Assembly: GCF_034479515.1 (NCBI RefSeq)
Contig: NZ_CP140152.1
Coordinates: forward strand, 3,720,001 to 3,784,000
Direction: 5' to 3'
DNA from: Duganella zoogloeoides
GTDB lineage: Bacteria; Pseudomonadota; Gammaproteobacteria; Burkholderiales; Burkholderiaceae_D
DNA: 64,000 nt
Shown here: positions 25,667-34,672 of the stretch, one piece after another
How the letters are laid out: each line of letters opens with the position of its first letter
How positions within the stretch are numbered: position 1 is the first letter of the stretch
The notes under the pieces: model-generated
What the model was told of the DNA's origin: nothing
The model's input: only the letters and a program-made list of their open reading frames with translations
Database searches by the model: none
Position numbers and translations under genes: made by a program

Positions 25667-27005
25667 CTGCCCCGTGCACGGCGGGGAACGCCACCACCAC
25701 CCGTAAGCCGGTCGGCGCCAGCGGCGCCGTATCGAAGCTGACCGTGGCGCCGGCCTTGTCGGCCACCGCCTTCACGATCGCCAGGCCCAGGCCCGAGCCG
25801 GTGGCTTCGCCGCTGCCCAGGATGCGGTAAAAGGCGTGGAACACCCGCTCGCGCTCGGGCTTGGGGATGCCCGGGCCGCTGTCATCGACAATCAGGTCCA
25901 CGCCAGCGGCGTGGCGGCGGAACGCTACATCGACGCGGCCGCCAGGCGGCGTGTAGCGCAGCGCGTTGTCAACCAGGTTTTTCACCAGCATGTGCAGGTC
26001 GAGCGGCGCGGCGGCCACTTGCGCGTCGTCGGTGCTGAGCACGCCGAGGTCGATGCCGCGCTGCTCGGCCAGCGGGTACAAGTCTTCGATCACCGCGCGC
26101 ACCACCTGCTGCAACGATACCGGCGCTGGCGCGGTGAGGTCCGGCGCGCCCTGCTGCGAGCGGGCCAGCGCCAGCAACTGGTCGAGCATCACGCGCGTGC
26201 GCTGCAGGCCGGCGGCCAGCGTCTGCATGCGCCGGCGGGCTTCGTCCGGCATATCGGCGGCCGCCAACCGTTCCGTTTGCAGCGACATGGCCGTCAACGG
26301 CGAGCGCAGTTCGTGGGCGGCGTCGGCCACGAAGCGGCGCTGGGTTTGCATTGCCACGTCCACCCGCGTGAGCAGGCGGTTGATTTCAGCCACCAGCGGC
26401 TGCACTTCGTCGGGCAGGCCGGCAGCGTCGAGCTGGCGCAGGTCGTAGTGGGAACGGCGGCCCGCCTCGTCGGCTACCGCACGCAGGGGCCCGAACAGTT
26501 TGCGGATCAGCCAGTGCACCAGCAGCGGCAGCAGCACCGCCAGCAATCCGAACGGCACCAATGCCCGCCAGGCGTTATTGATCGCCACCGCATTGCGCAC
26601 GCGGGTTTGCTGGGCCACGGCCAGGCGTACCCCGCTGTTATCGGTGCGCACGAACACGCGCCACGAATCGCGTTCCATGTCCACCGTTTGCAGGCCATCG
26701 ACCAGCGGCGTGGAAAACACGGGCAGGCCGTCGGCGGCTTCGGGTTCGCCCGGGGTGGGATTGAGAAAGCGCACCACGATGCGTTCGTCGAGCGTGATGC
26801 CGCTGATCTTCTGGCGCGCGGCCAGCGTAACGGGCCCCGTTTGCAGGCGGCCGATCAGGTGGGCGATCTGGCGCAGCTGCTTGTCCTGGGCGATGTGGGC
26901 GTCGTTCCACGATGCAATCAAGGTGAACATGGCGGCGCTGCCGGCCATGAGCACCACGGCCAGCGCGATGGTGGCGGACAGCCGGTACTGGAGCGAGGTG
27001 CTCAT
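25650..27005 (-). CDS. Two-component sensor histidine kinase, QseC/PmrB-like
   Basis: 451 residues. TM1 at about 10-30 and TM2 at about 150-170 ('[19 protein letters not shown]') flank a periplasmic sensor of about 120 residues. HAMP follows, then the phosphoacceptor motif '[20 protein letters not shown]', characteristic of the QseC/PmrB/TctE group. HATPase boxes are '[16 protein letters not shown]', '[12 protein letters not shown]' and '[12 protein letters not shown]'. The start overlaps the stop of the response regulator gene (ATGA), so the pair is co-translated. Confidence 0.93.
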   Translation of the reverse strand: MSTSLQYRLSATIALAVVLMAGSAAMFTLIASWNDAHIAQDKQLRQIAHLIGRLQTGPVTLAARQKISGITLDERIVVRFLNPTPGEPEAADGLPVFSTPLVDGLQTVDMERDSWRVFVRTDNSGVRLAVAQQTRVRNAVAINNAWRALVPFGLLAVLLPLLVHWLIRKLFGPLRAVADEAGRRSHYDLRQLDAAGLPDEVQPLVAEINRLLTRVDVAMQTQRRFVADAAHELRSPLTAMSLQTERLAAADMPDEARRRMQTLAAGLQRTRVMLDQLLALARSQQGAPDLTAPAPVSLQQVVRAVIEDLYPLAEQRGIDLGVLSTDDAQVAAAPLDLHMLVKNLVDNALRYTPPGGRVDVAFRRHAAGVDLIVDDSGPGIPKPERERVFHAFYRILGSGEATGSGLGLAIVKAVADKAGATVSFDTAPLAPTGLRVVVAFPAVHGAAMPAA

Positions 27006-27664
27006 GGCGTCTTGGAGACCATCCAGCCCACGCCGCGCACGTTCTTGATGGCGTCGGCGCCGAGTTTTTTGCGCAGTGCGTGGATCAGGAATTCGACCGC
27101 GTTGCTTTCCACTTCCTCGTTCCAGCCGTAGATGCGGTTTTCGAGCTCGCTGCGCGAGAGGATGGCGCCGGGGCGCACCATCAGCGCTTGCAACAGCGCG
27201 AACTCGCGGCCGGTCAGGCGCACTTGCCGCCCTTCGCGGCAGGCTTCGTGGGTGGCCGGATCGAGCGTGATCACGCCGTTGCCCAGGTTGGGACCGACGG
27301 CGGCCGCCTGGCGCCGGGTGACGGCGCGCATGCGCGCCAGCAGTTCCGACAGCGCGAACGGTTTGACCAGGTAGTCGTCGGCGCCGCCGTCCAGGCCCGC
27401 CACGCGGTCCTCGGTGGCGTCGCGCGCGGTGAGCACCAGTACCGGCACGCCACGGCCGGCGGCGCGCAGCGTGTGCAGCACCGACATGCCGTCGCGGCGG
27501 GGCAGGCCCAGGTCGAGCAGCACCATCTGGTATGGATTGCAGGCCAGCGAATCGAGCGCGGCGTCGCCATCGACCACCCAGTCCACGCCATAGCTGGCCT
27601 CGCGCAGCGCCTGCTGGATCGCATTGCCGATCATGTCATCGTCTTCCACCAACAGCACCCGCAT
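27002..27664 (-). CDS. OmpR-family response regulator, QseB/PmrA-like
   Basis: 220 residues. The receiver has 'RVLLVEDDDMIGNAIQ', Asp phosphorylation site in 'MVLLDLGLPRRDG' and Lys in 'DDYLVKPF'. The winged-helix output has 'LTGREFALLQALMVRPG' and 'VEFLIHALRKKLGADAIKNV'. The ATG at 27664 is chosen because AAGGGATG lies just before it. It is divergent from the pbpG-like gene. The interval carries a direct repeat with 11-base period (27737-27755), the kind of site this family binds, so autoregulation and control of the peptidase gene are plausible. Confidence 0.93.
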   Translation of the reverse strand: MRVLLVEDDDMIGNAIQQALREASYGVDWVVDGDAALDSLACNPYQMVLLDLGLPRRDGMSVLHTLRAAGRGVPVLVLTARDATEDRVAGLDGGADDYLVKPFALSELLARMRAVTRRQAAAVGPNLGNGVITLDPATHEACREGRQVRLTGREFALLQALMVRPGAILSRSELENRIYGWNEEVESNAVEFLIHALRKKLGADAIKNVRGVGWMVSKTP

Positions 27665-27736
27665 CGCATCCCTTCGATTTCCGCGCCGACTGGCGGCACA
27701 AGACGGTATTTTAACGGCTTCGTTCATCGAACGTCC

Positions 27737-27755
27737 GCTAAGTGACTGCTAAGTG
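27737..27755. promoter_or_regulatory. Direct repeat, putative QseB/PmrA-type box
   Basis: GCTAAGTG occurs at 27737-27744 and again at 27748-27755, an 11-base period. The complementary reading CTTAG-N6-CTTAG resembles the CTTAA-N5/6-CTTAA boxes of PmrA/QseB regulators. It lies between the divergent response regulator (start 27664) and endopeptidase (start 27804). Confidence 0.5.
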
Positions 27756-27803
27756 TGCGTGCCTACCATGCGGACGTTGTTATTCCAGCCTGGGCCCCGC
27801 TGC

Positions 27804-28847
27804 ATGAAAAGCATGAAACTACTGAAGCCATTGATTTTTTCGTTGATTTGCCTGGTGGGCCTGCAAGCGCCCGTCGATTCGTATGGCGCCGAGTCGCGCC
27901 ACAAACAGAATTCCGGCAAGACCAGCAAGGGGAAGGCCACCAAGGCCACCAAGGCCGTGAAGGCCAGCAAGGCCAAGCCGGTCAAAGCCAGGCGGGTCAA
28001 AGCCGTCAAGCCACTGCGCCAGCGCAAGATGGCGCAGGCGGTGGCCGTCTCGCAAGCCCCCAACGCGGCGCACCTGGCAGCGCTGCGTTCGAGCGCGGTG
28101 GTAATCATCGATCCGAAGACGCAGGACGTGCTGTACCAGAAGAACCAGAACACGGTAATGCCGATCGCCTCGCTCACCAAGCTGATGACGGCGCTGGTGG
28201 TGCTCGACGCTAACCAGAGCATGACCCAGCAACTGACGGTGACCAGCGCCGACGTCGATCGCCTCAAGTATTCGACCTCGCGCCTGCAAGTGGGCACGAC
28301 GCTGTCGCGCACGTCGATGCTGCACCTGGCGTTGATGAGTTCGGAAAACCGGGCCGCGTCCGCGCTGGGCCGCAACTATCCCGGCGGCACGCGCGCCTTT
28401 GTCGCCGCGATGAACCGCAAGGCCCGCGCGCTGGGCATGCGCAATACGCGCTACGTGGAACCGACCGGCCTGTCGAGCGCCAACGTGTCCACGCCGAGCG
28501 ACCTAGCAAAACTGGTGATCGCCGCCGAAAAGAGCGCCCTGATCCGGCGCTACTCGACCGACCACCAGTTCAGCATCCGCCAGGGCCGCAGCACCAGCGT
28601 GTACCACAATACCAACCGCCTGACGGCGAGCAGCAACTGGCGCATCCGCCTGCAAAAGACCGGCTACATCTCGGAAGCCGGTCGCTGCATGGTGCTCTAC
28701 ACCATGGTCAACAACCGCCCGACGGTGATGGTATTCCTCAACTCCCAAGGCAAATACTCGCACGCAGCCGATGCCAACCGGGCGCGGTCGTGGCTGGCGG
28801 GGTATCGGGGAGCCAAGGTGCAGCGAGCGGTGAAGCGGCGGCAGTAA
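27804..28847 (+). CDS. pbpG: D-alanyl-D-alanine endopeptidase, PBP7 type
   Basis: 347 residues. A signal peptide (Met-Lys-Ser-Met-Lys-Leu-Leu, core 'LIFSLICLVGL') is followed by an unusually Lys/Ala/Val-rich spacer of about 45 residues ('KASKAKPVKARRVKAVKP'). The penicillin-binding core then has SxxK in 'IASLTKLMTALVVL', SxN in 'LMSSENRAASALG' and KTG in 'RLQKTGYI'. These are the three motifs of low-molecular-mass PBPs, in the PBP7/S11 arrangement. It cuts D-Ala-mDAP cross-links in the periplasm. The basic spacer may bind peptidoglycan or the membrane surface. The start at 27804 gives a proper leader. Confidence 0.92.
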   Translation: MKSMKLLKPLIFSLICLVGLQAPVDSYGAESRHKQNSGKTSKGKATKATKAVKASKAKPVKARRVKAVKPLRQRKMAQAVAVSQAPNAAHLAALRSSAVVIIDPKTQDVLYQKNQNTVMPIASLTKLMTALVVLDANQSMTQQLTVTSADVDRLKYSTSRLQVGTTLSRTSMLHLALMSSENRAASALGRNYPGGTRAFVAAMNRKARALGMRNTRYVEPTGLSSANVSTPSDLAKLVIAAEKSALIRRYSTDHQFSIRQGRSTSVYHNTNRLTASSNWRIRLQKTGYISEAGRCMVLYTMVNNRPTVMVFLNSQGKYSHAADANRARSWLAGYRGAKVQRAVKRRQ

Positions 28848-28855
28848 CGCCGCTT
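28833..28855. terminator. Hairpin between convergent pbpG and porin genes
   Basis: AAGCGGCG (28833-28840) and CGCCGCTT (28848-28855) form an 8-base stem spanning the pbpG stop codon. There is no T run, so this is at best a weak bidirectional terminator. Confidence 0.3.
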
Positions 28856-28859
28856 CCCC

Positions 28860-30083
28860 CTAGAAGTAATACCCCGCCTGCAAATTGATGCGGCGGCTGT
28901 AGCCCGGATGCTCGGCCGAGGTAGCGCCAAGGCCGCCGAAGTCGGGCGAGATGTACGGGTGGTGCTTGCCCAGCATGAAGTCGGCCGAGAAGGCCCATTT
29001 GCCCGCGGAGAAGCTCAGGCCCGTGACGTTTTGCGCCGAGTCCTTGTAGCCGCCCACGCGCTTGTGCAGCATGCTGTAGTCGTTATAGACCTTGAAGCCG
29101 GAAAACGGCCCCACCTTGCCGCCGATGTCGTAGCTGGCGTTGGCGATATAGATGTCGCCTTTCGATGCCACCGGGTACGGGTAGCCGAAGCCGCCGATCA
29201 TCACGAAGCTGTTGGCGTCCAGGCCGCCATAGGTCTGGGTTGCTTCGTGGCTGGTGTGGTAGTCGTAGCGCATCGCTTGCAGCATGACGTTGACCGGTCC
29301 CGACTTGCCCTTGAAGTGCACCGCGAACGCGTTGCGGCGGGTGTTGACGGCGCCGTTGGCGCGCGCTTCGTTGCGGATTTCGCCGGTCAGCGCGGAGACG
29401 CCCACCTCGTGCTGGCCCTGGTCGCCCACCTTGAAGGCCACGCGGCCGATCAGTGTGTTGCGCTCGGTGTCGCGCTGGCCGGTGCCGAAGCCTTGCGCGT
29501 CGTCGTCGGCAACGATGTTGTACGAGTAGCGGTTGGCCGAGGGCGCAGTGTTGCTGCCGCCGCCATACGAGCCGCCGTCGCGCGGATAAAAGCCCAGCTG
29601 CCATTCGACCGGTCCCGGCTTGCTGAGGTAGGTCACACCGAGGTCGTACTTGTCTTCGAAGCCGGCGTAAAACGCGATCGACTCGTAGAAATTGTTCGAT
29701 GCATACGGTTGCAAGCCGAACAGGTTCTTGTCCACGCCGATGTGCAGCTCGCTCTTGTCGGCAAAGCGCCGGCCGATCCAGCCGTGGTGCAGGAAGTGCT
29801 GCCAGTAGCCGCCCTGGCCTTTCGGGAAATTATTGTAGCGATACTGGGCCGAACCGAGGTTGGTGCCGTCGTCGTAGTTGACGTCGAGCCGCGCCGTGTC
29901 GAGGCCGAAGAAGCCGTTGCGATACTCGTCCTGCCAGCTCTTGTACACGTAATTGAAGCGGATGGCGCCGCCCACGGTGAGGGGCGAAGCGCCCGCGTCG
30001 GCGGCCATGGCGACAGCGCCGGGCAATAGCAGGGTAGCGGCCGCTGCGCATGCGCACCAGCCTTTGACATTTTTCGACAACAT
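28860..30083 (-). CDS. Porin-like outer-membrane beta-barrel protein
   Basis: 407 residues. A signal peptide ends near 'AVAMAADAG'. The mature protein is built of alternating amphipathic strands rich in Tyr and Gly ('GGAIRFNYVYKSW', 'ARLDVNYDDGTNLG', 'FLHHGWIGRRFAD', 'VGVSALTGEIRNEAR') and ends in 'INLQAGYYF', with the C-terminal Phe used by the Bam machinery. It fits a general or carbohydrate-selective porin; no closer family is recognised. The ATG has AAAGGAAAT upstream. Confidence 0.82.
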   Translation of the reverse strand: MLSKNVKGWCACAAAATLLLPGAVAMAADAGASPLTVGGAIRFNYVYKSWQDEYRNGFFGLDTARLDVNYDDGTNLGSAQYRYNNFPKGQGGYWQHFLHHGWIGRRFADKSELHIGVDKNLFGLQPYASNNFYESIAFYAGFEDKYDLGVTYLSKPGPVEWQLGFYPRDGGSYGGGSNTAPSANRYSYNIVADDDAQGFGTGQRDTERNTLIGRVAFKVGDQGQHEVGVSALTGEIRNEARANGAVNTRRNAFAVHFKGKSGPVNVMLQAMRYDYHTSHEATQTYGGLDANSFVMIGGFGYPYPVASKGDIYIANASYDIGGKVGPFSGFKVYNDYSMLHKRVGGYKDSAQNVTGLSFSAGKWAFSADFMLGKHHPYISPDFGGLGATSAEHPGYSRRINLQAGYYF

Positions 30084-30472
30084 ATTATTTCCTTTAAAAC
30101 GGTGGCGGCGCTTCCTGCGCATCGATCTGCCATTGGCCCGAACAGGTGCGCAACTTGGCTGCGCGCCGGGACCGGAAGCTGTTGCGGGTGGCTTCAACAG
30201 CCTGCACCCGCTCCGCCTGGAACGAAATCCCTGCCGTGCGCTGGATAGACCGGGTGTAAACGCCAGTCGCGCGGGTCAGTCACTGCACCGTGACCGGTGC
30301 AGGCATGGTGAACAAGGCCTGCCGCGAGCGAAACGAGCGCCCGGATCGCAGCATGACTACTGACAGAAGTTGGCAGGAGGGGCCGATATAGTACCACCGG
30401 TCGCGACCATTACCGCGTCCGGTTGACCGGCAGATACCGGCCCGGAAAACTCATCACCAAGGAGAGTCTTGC
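30084..30472. other. Gene-free interval upstream of the porin-like gene
   Basis: 389 bases with no supported gene on either strand. It should hold the porin promoter, which I cannot place confidently. A hairpin-forming palindrome CTGCACCG-tgac-CGGTGCAG (30283-30302) is the only clear structure; it could be an operator. Confidence 0.5.
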
Positions 30473-30625
30473 ATGTCCATCAAGTCCGTAGCCCATGTCA
30501 ACCTGTGCGGCACCGCCCGCCAGGCAAGGCGGTCGCCGGTGTAAGGCATGCTCAAGGGCCGCTTCGGCGTGGCCTGGATCCTCAACGTCGCTATTGCGCC
30601 AGCCGGGCAAGTTGACTACAATTGA
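30473..30625 (+). pseudogene. Broken VOC-family gene with internal deletion
   Basis: A strong ribosome site (AAGGAGAG) precedes an ATG opening with 'MSIKSVAHVNLCGTARQA', the start of a PhnB/VOC-like protein. After 23 codons the frame meets TAA; two codons later, still in the same frame, it resumes as 'MLKGRFGVAWILNVA', the C-terminal strand of the same family (usually '..D+FGV.W..N'). About 90-100 codons of the middle are missing. The simplest reading is a large internal deletion leaving head and tail joined. Confidence 0.6.
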
Positions 30626-30649
30626 GAATGATTCTTGTTCTGCTTTATA
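30622..30649 (+). promoter_or_regulatory. Fur box and promoter of hybrid sigma/FecR gene
   Basis: TGAGAAT-G-ATTCTTG (30623-30637) matches the 7-1-7 Fur consensus (TGATAATnATTATCA) with a perfect AGAAT-G-ATTCT core. It overlaps TTGAGA (30622-30627), which is 16 bases from TTTATA (30644-30649). The ATG is at 30653, so the transcript leader is very short or the promoter lies further up. Iron repression is expected. Confidence 0.65.
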
Positions 30650-30652
30650 GGC

Positions 30653-31996
30653 ATGCCAGCAACCAACCACCTGCCCCAGCCGGACATCGGCGCCCTGTAC
30701 AGCGACCACCACGGCTGGTTGCAGGGCTGGTTGCGCCGCAAGCTGGGCAATGCCGGCGATGCCGCCGACCTGGCGCAGGACACCTTCATGCGGGTGCTGA
30801 GCAAGCACGAAGCGCCCGACGTGCTGGCGCCACGGGCCTACCTGAGCACCATCGCGCGCGGCCTGGTGGCCGATTTTTTCCGCCGCCAGGACCTCGAACG
30901 CACCTATCTCGATACGCTCGCCGCGCTGCCCGAGCAGCACACGCCCTCGCCCGAGGCGCGCGCCCTGATTCTCGAAGCCTTGAGCGCCATCGACGCCATC
31001 CTCGACGGCATGAAGCCGGCCATGCGCCAGGCGTTTCTGCTCTCGCAACTGGAAGGCCTGACCTACCCGGCGATCGCCGAACGGCTCGGCGTGTCGCTGC
31101 GCACGGTGAATACCTATATGGCAGACGCCATCGCCCATTGCCACCGGGTGGCGCCCGGCATGGACTCGGTGCGCGGCATGATGCAGGCGATCCCGCCGCA
31201 CATCGGCGCGCCGGTGCTGCAGGCGCCGCTCAAGGGCCGGCGCCAGGCGCTGCGCGGGCTGGCGTTGCTGGCCTCCGGCGGCGCTGTCGGCTACGCGGTG
31301 TACGGCAGCGCCGAAGACGCCGCGCCGTGGCGGGCGGCGCTGGCCGAATACCGCACCGGCGTCGGCGAACAGCGCAGCGTTCGCCTGGCCGACGGTTCGC
31401 TGCTGATCCTCAACACCGACAGCGCGGTCGATGTGCGCTTCGACGCCGGCCAGCGCACGGTGCTGCTGCGCAGCGGCGAGATCGTGATCGAAACCGCGCA
31501 CCGGCAGCACGCAGGCGCGCCGCCCGATACGCGGCCGTTCGTGGTGCAGACCGCGCACGGCGCCATGCGGGCGCTCGGTACGCGCTTCACGGTGCGCCAC
31601 GCGCCGGAGTCCACCACGCTGGTGGTGCTCGAACACGCGGTGGCCGTGCGCCCTGCCCGCGCGTCGCTGCAAACGCCGCCGGTACTGGTGCGCGCGGGCC
31701 AGCAACTGGTGTTCAACGCGGCCGGCGCCGCGCCGCTGCAAACCGGCGACGACCTGGCCGACGCCTGGCGCCACGGCAGCATCGTGGTGGACAACTGGCC
31801 GTTGAGCCGGCTGGTGGCGGAACTGGGCCGCTACCGCACCGGCCACCTGGCCTGCGACGGCGCTGTAGCCAACCTGCGCGTATCGGGCGCGTTCCCGGTG
31901 GCCGATACCGCCCAGGCGCTGGCGGTGCTGGCGCGGTCGTTGCCGGTGCGGGTACGGCGCCTGACCCGGTACTGGGTAACGGTAGGCGCCGCATAA
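30653..31996 (+). CDS. Hybrid ECF sigma factor - FecR-like anti-sigma protein (IutY-like)
   Basis: 447 residues in one frame. Residues 1-165 are an iron-starvation ECF sigma factor: region 2 'AADLAQDTFMRVLSKHE', 'YLSTIARGLVADFFRRQ'; region 4 'LEGLTYPAIAERLGVSLRTV'. After a linker a hydrophobic helix follows (about 198-218, 'LRGLALLASGGAVGYAVYGS'), then a periplasmic FecR domain (about 225-350, 'RSVRLADGSLLILNTDSAVD', 'ALGTRFTVRHAPE') and a C-terminal STN-like segment. The cytoplasmic anti-sigma domain (DUF4880) normally found before the membrane helix is absent. Gly309-Thr310 is the pair at which FecR-type proteins self-cleave. A similar fusion, IutY, is known from Pseudomonas putida. It precedes its likely receptor gene. 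Confidence 0.9.
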   Translation: MPATNHLPQPDIGALYSDHHGWLQGWLRRKLGNAGDAADLAQDTFMRVLSKHEAPDVLAPRAYLSTIARGLVADFFRRQDLERTYLDTLAALPEQHTPSPEARALILEALSAIDAILDGMKPAMRQAFLLSQLEGLTYPAIAERLGVSLRTVNTYMADAIAHCHRVAPGMDSVRGMMQAIPPHIGAPVLQAPLKGRRQALRGLALLASGGAVGYAVYGSAEDAAPWRAALAEYRTGVGEQRSVRLADGSLLILNTDSAVDVRFDAGQRTVLLRSGEIVIETAHRQHAGAPPDTRPFVVQTAHGAMRALGTRFTVRHAPESTTLVVLEHAVAVRPARASLQTPPVLVRAGQQLVFNAAGAAPLQTGDDLADAWRHGSIVVDNWPLSRLVAELGRYRTGHLACDGAVANLRVSGAFPVADTAQALAVLARSLPVRVRRLTRYWVTVGAA

Positions 31997-32092
31997 ATAT
32001 TTTTCAAAAACTTCTGCATGATTTTCGATCTGGTACGGCCTACAGGGAGCAAATGATCCAAATGCTCCGACCAACCATCGATTGAAGAAGCC

Positions 32093-34591
32093 ATGTCCCT
32101 GCAAAAATCGTCCCACCCGACCGCCCGCCCTGCGCTGGCCCCCGTTGCCCTGGCGCTGCTGGCCGCGCTGCCGCTGTTGTCGCTCGTGCCGTTAGCTCCG
32201 GCCCATGCCCAGACCGCACCACTCGCCGCCCAGGCTGGCACTGCGCGCAAGACTTACCAGATCCCGGCCGGCCCGCTGGCCGGCGCCCTGGCCCGTTTTG
32301 CCGCTGCCGCCGGCGTGGCGCTGTCGTTCGACCCGGCCCTGGCCGAAGGCCGGCAGTCAAGCGGTTTGCAGGGCGACCATGGCGTGGCCTCGGGCTTCGC
32401 CGCCCTGCTGGCGGGATCGAGCCTGGAAGCGGTGAGCAGCAGCGACGGCGGCTACGTGCTGCGCCAGTCGTTATTGGCCGACGCGCCAGTGAGCACGCTG
32501 CGCGAGGTGAAGGTGCAAGCGCAGGACCTGGGCAACCTCAGTGACGGCAGCGGCGCCTACACCATAGCCGCGACCAGCACCGCCACCAAGCTGTCGCTGG
32601 CGCTGCGCGATACGCCGCAGAGCATCAGCGTGATCACGCGCCAGCGCATGGACGACCAGAACCTGAACACCATGGCCAGCGTGCTGGAACAGACGCCGGG
32701 CATCAATATCCAGCACATCGACAGCGAGCGCTTTTCGATTTTCTCGCGCGGTTACGGCATCGACAGCTACCAGTTCGACGGTGTGCCCACCACGCTGGTG
32801 ATCACCACCACCGCCACCCCGCAAAGCACCGGTGACATGGCGCTGTACGACCATATCGAGGTGCTGCGCGGCGCCGCCGGCCTGATGACGGGCGCGGGCG
32901 AACCGTCGGGCACCATCAACCTGGTGCGCAAGCGCCCCACCGCCACCTTGCAGGGGAGCGCCGGCGCGGCGCTGGGTACGTGGGACATGCGGCGCGCCGA
33001 AGTGGATGTATCGGGCCCGCTCAATACCACCGGCACCGTGCGCGGGCGCGTGGTGGCGGCGCACCAGCAGAGCGACAGTTTCATCGATTACTACTCGCAA
33101 AAGAAGCAGGTGCTGTACGGGATCGTGGAGGCGGACCTGGCGCCGGGCACCCTGGTGTCGGCCGGCATCGACTACACCCGGTCCGATCCGCGCGGCGTGT
33201 CGTTCGCCAGTTTCCCGCTGTTCTACAGCGACGGCGGCCAGACCGATTTTCCGCGCTCGGTCAACCCCGCTTCGCGCTGGAGCAGCCGCAAGCAAAATAC
33301 CTTGAACGCGTTTGCCACGCTCGAACACAAGTTGCCGTCCGACTGGAGTGTCAAGCTGGCGCTCAACCACATGTACAGCAAGCGCACCAGCAAGCAGGCC
33401 TCGGCCAGTTGGGGTTTCCCCGACCGCGCAACCGGCGAGAACATGATGCTGTTCGGCGGCGTCGGCATCGGCTGGCAAAAGCAGGATGGCGTGGACGTGC
33501 AGGTGCAGGGCCCGTTCGAACTGTTCGGCCGCAAGCACGAGGTGGTGGCGGGCTTCAACTACGCCAAATTCGACGACCGCAGTTCGCCCGATGTCACCGA
33601 TGTCGAAGGCCGCCCGGTCAACTTCTATACGTGGAACGGCTACACGGCCGAACCGTCGCCGGCACCGGTGCTGCTCAACAACGACACCAAGATCCGCCAG
33701 AACGGCGCCTACCTGGCCACGCGCCTGAAACCGACCGACGACCTGGCCGTGATTGTGGGCGCGCGCACCAGCAGCTACCGCTACCATTACACCTTCGACT
33801 ACCTGCAGCCGGGCTACACCGACCAACTGACCGAGTACCGGGCCTCCGGCGAGGTCACGCCGTATGCGGGCGTGGTGTACACGGTGACACCGGACCACAC
33901 CCTGTACGCCAGCTTTACCAGCATCTTCAAGCCGCAAAGCGTGCGCGATCGCAACGGCGTGGGACTGGACCCGCGCGAAGGCAAAAGCTACGAAGCCGGC
34001 TGGAAAAGCGCGTGGCTGAACCGGCGCGTGGATGCGGCCGTGGCCCTGTTCGAAACACGCCAGGACAACCTGGCCGAGCGCGACCCGGGCCAGGTCGTCC
34101 CCGGCAGCCTGAACCAGCCGGCCTACCTGGCCGTGGCCGGCGCCAGAACGCGCGGCATCGACCTCGAAGTGACAGGCCAACTGGCGCCGGGCTGGAACCT
34201 CAGCACCAGCTTCAGCCACAGCACCACCGAGGACAGCAAGGGTGTGCGCATCGCCACGGCCGCGCCGGTGAACCTGTTCAAGCTGTGGACCACGTACCGC
34301 CTGGGCGGCGCCTGGCAGGGCCTGACCATCGGCGGCGGCGCCAACCGCCAGAGCAGCATGCACTTCACGGCCACGCCGTGGCAGCTGGGCAAGGCTGTCA
34401 CGGCGCGCCAGCAAGGCTACACCATCGCCAACCTGATGGCGCGCTACCAGTTCAACCCGCGCGTGGCGCTGACGGTCAACGTCAACAACCTGTTCGACAA
34501 AACCTACCTGAGCTCGCTCGATACGACGTTCTACGGCGGCTACTTCGGCGATCCGCGCAATGTGGCGGCGAGTTTGAAGTACCAGTTCTGA
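32093..34591 (+). CDS. TonB-dependent siderophore receptor with N-terminal signalling domain
   Basis: 832 residues. A signal peptide ends at 'PAHAQ'. An STN signalling domain occupies about 55-125 ('YQIPAGPLAGALARFAAAAG', 'YVLRQSLL'). The plug has 'DTPQSISVITRQRMDDQNL', 'LEQTPGINIQ' and 'IEVLRGAAGLMTGAGEPSGT', typical of ferri-siderophore receptors such as FpvA and FoxA. The barrel ends 'DPRNVAASLKYQF'. The STN domain would contact the FecR part of the hybrid protein encoded 96 bases upstream, forming a cell-surface signalling pair. Siderophore not identifiable. Confidence 0.94.
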   Translation: MSLQKSSHPTARPALAPVALALLAALPLLSLVPLAPAHAQTAPLAAQAGTARKTYQIPAGPLAGALARFAAAAGVALSFDPALAEGRQSSGLQGDHGVASGFAALLAGSSLEAVSSSDGGYVLRQSLLADAPVSTLREVKVQAQDLGNLSDGSGAYTIAATSTATKLSLALRDTPQSISVITRQRMDDQNLNTMASVLEQTPGINIQHIDSERFSIFSRGYGIDSYQFDGVPTTLVITTTATPQSTGDMALYDHIEVLRGAAGLMTGAGEPSGTINLVRKRPTATLQGSAGAALGTWDMRRAEVDVSGPLNTTGTVRGRVVAAHQQSDSFIDYYSQKKQVLYGIVEADLAPGTLVSAGIDYTRSDPRGVSFASFPLFYSDGGQTDFPRSVNPASRWSSRKQNTLNAFATLEHKLPSDWSVKLALNHMYSKRTSKQASASWGFPDRATGENMMLFGGVGIGWQKQDGVDVQVQGPFELFGRKHEVVAGFNYAKFDDRSSPDVTDVEGRPVNFYTWNGYTAEPSPAPVLLNNDTKIRQNGAYLATRLKPTDDLAVIVGARTSSYRYHYTFDYLQPGYTDQLTEYRASGEVTPYAGVVYTVTPDHTLYASFTSIFKPQSVRDRNGVGLDPREGKSYEAGWKSAWLNRRVDAAVALFETRQDNLAERDPGQVVPGSLNQPAYLAVAGARTRGIDLEVTGQLAPGWNLSTSFSHSTTEDSKGVRIATAAPVNLFKLWTTYRLGGAWQGLTIGGGANRQSSMHFTATPWQLGKAVTARQQGYTIANLMARYQFNPRVALTVNVNNLFDKTYLSSLDTTFYGGYFGDPRNVAASLKYQF

Positions 34592-34672
34592 TCGAACTCT
34601 GTCTTCAGCAGGCTGGCAGGCATGGGGGACGGCCGCTAGAATCAGGTTTTCATCGATACGGAGACCGTCGTC

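Noticed and set aside
30283..30302. CTGCACCG-tgac-CGGTGCAG as a terminator
   Set aside because: No T run and not placed after any gene; kept only as an unassigned palindrome.
30410..32116. A 568-residue minus-strand frame opposite the sigma/FecR hybrid
   Set aside because: Composition typical of antisense GC-rich DNA; the plus strand carries clear sigma and FecR motifs and a Fur box.
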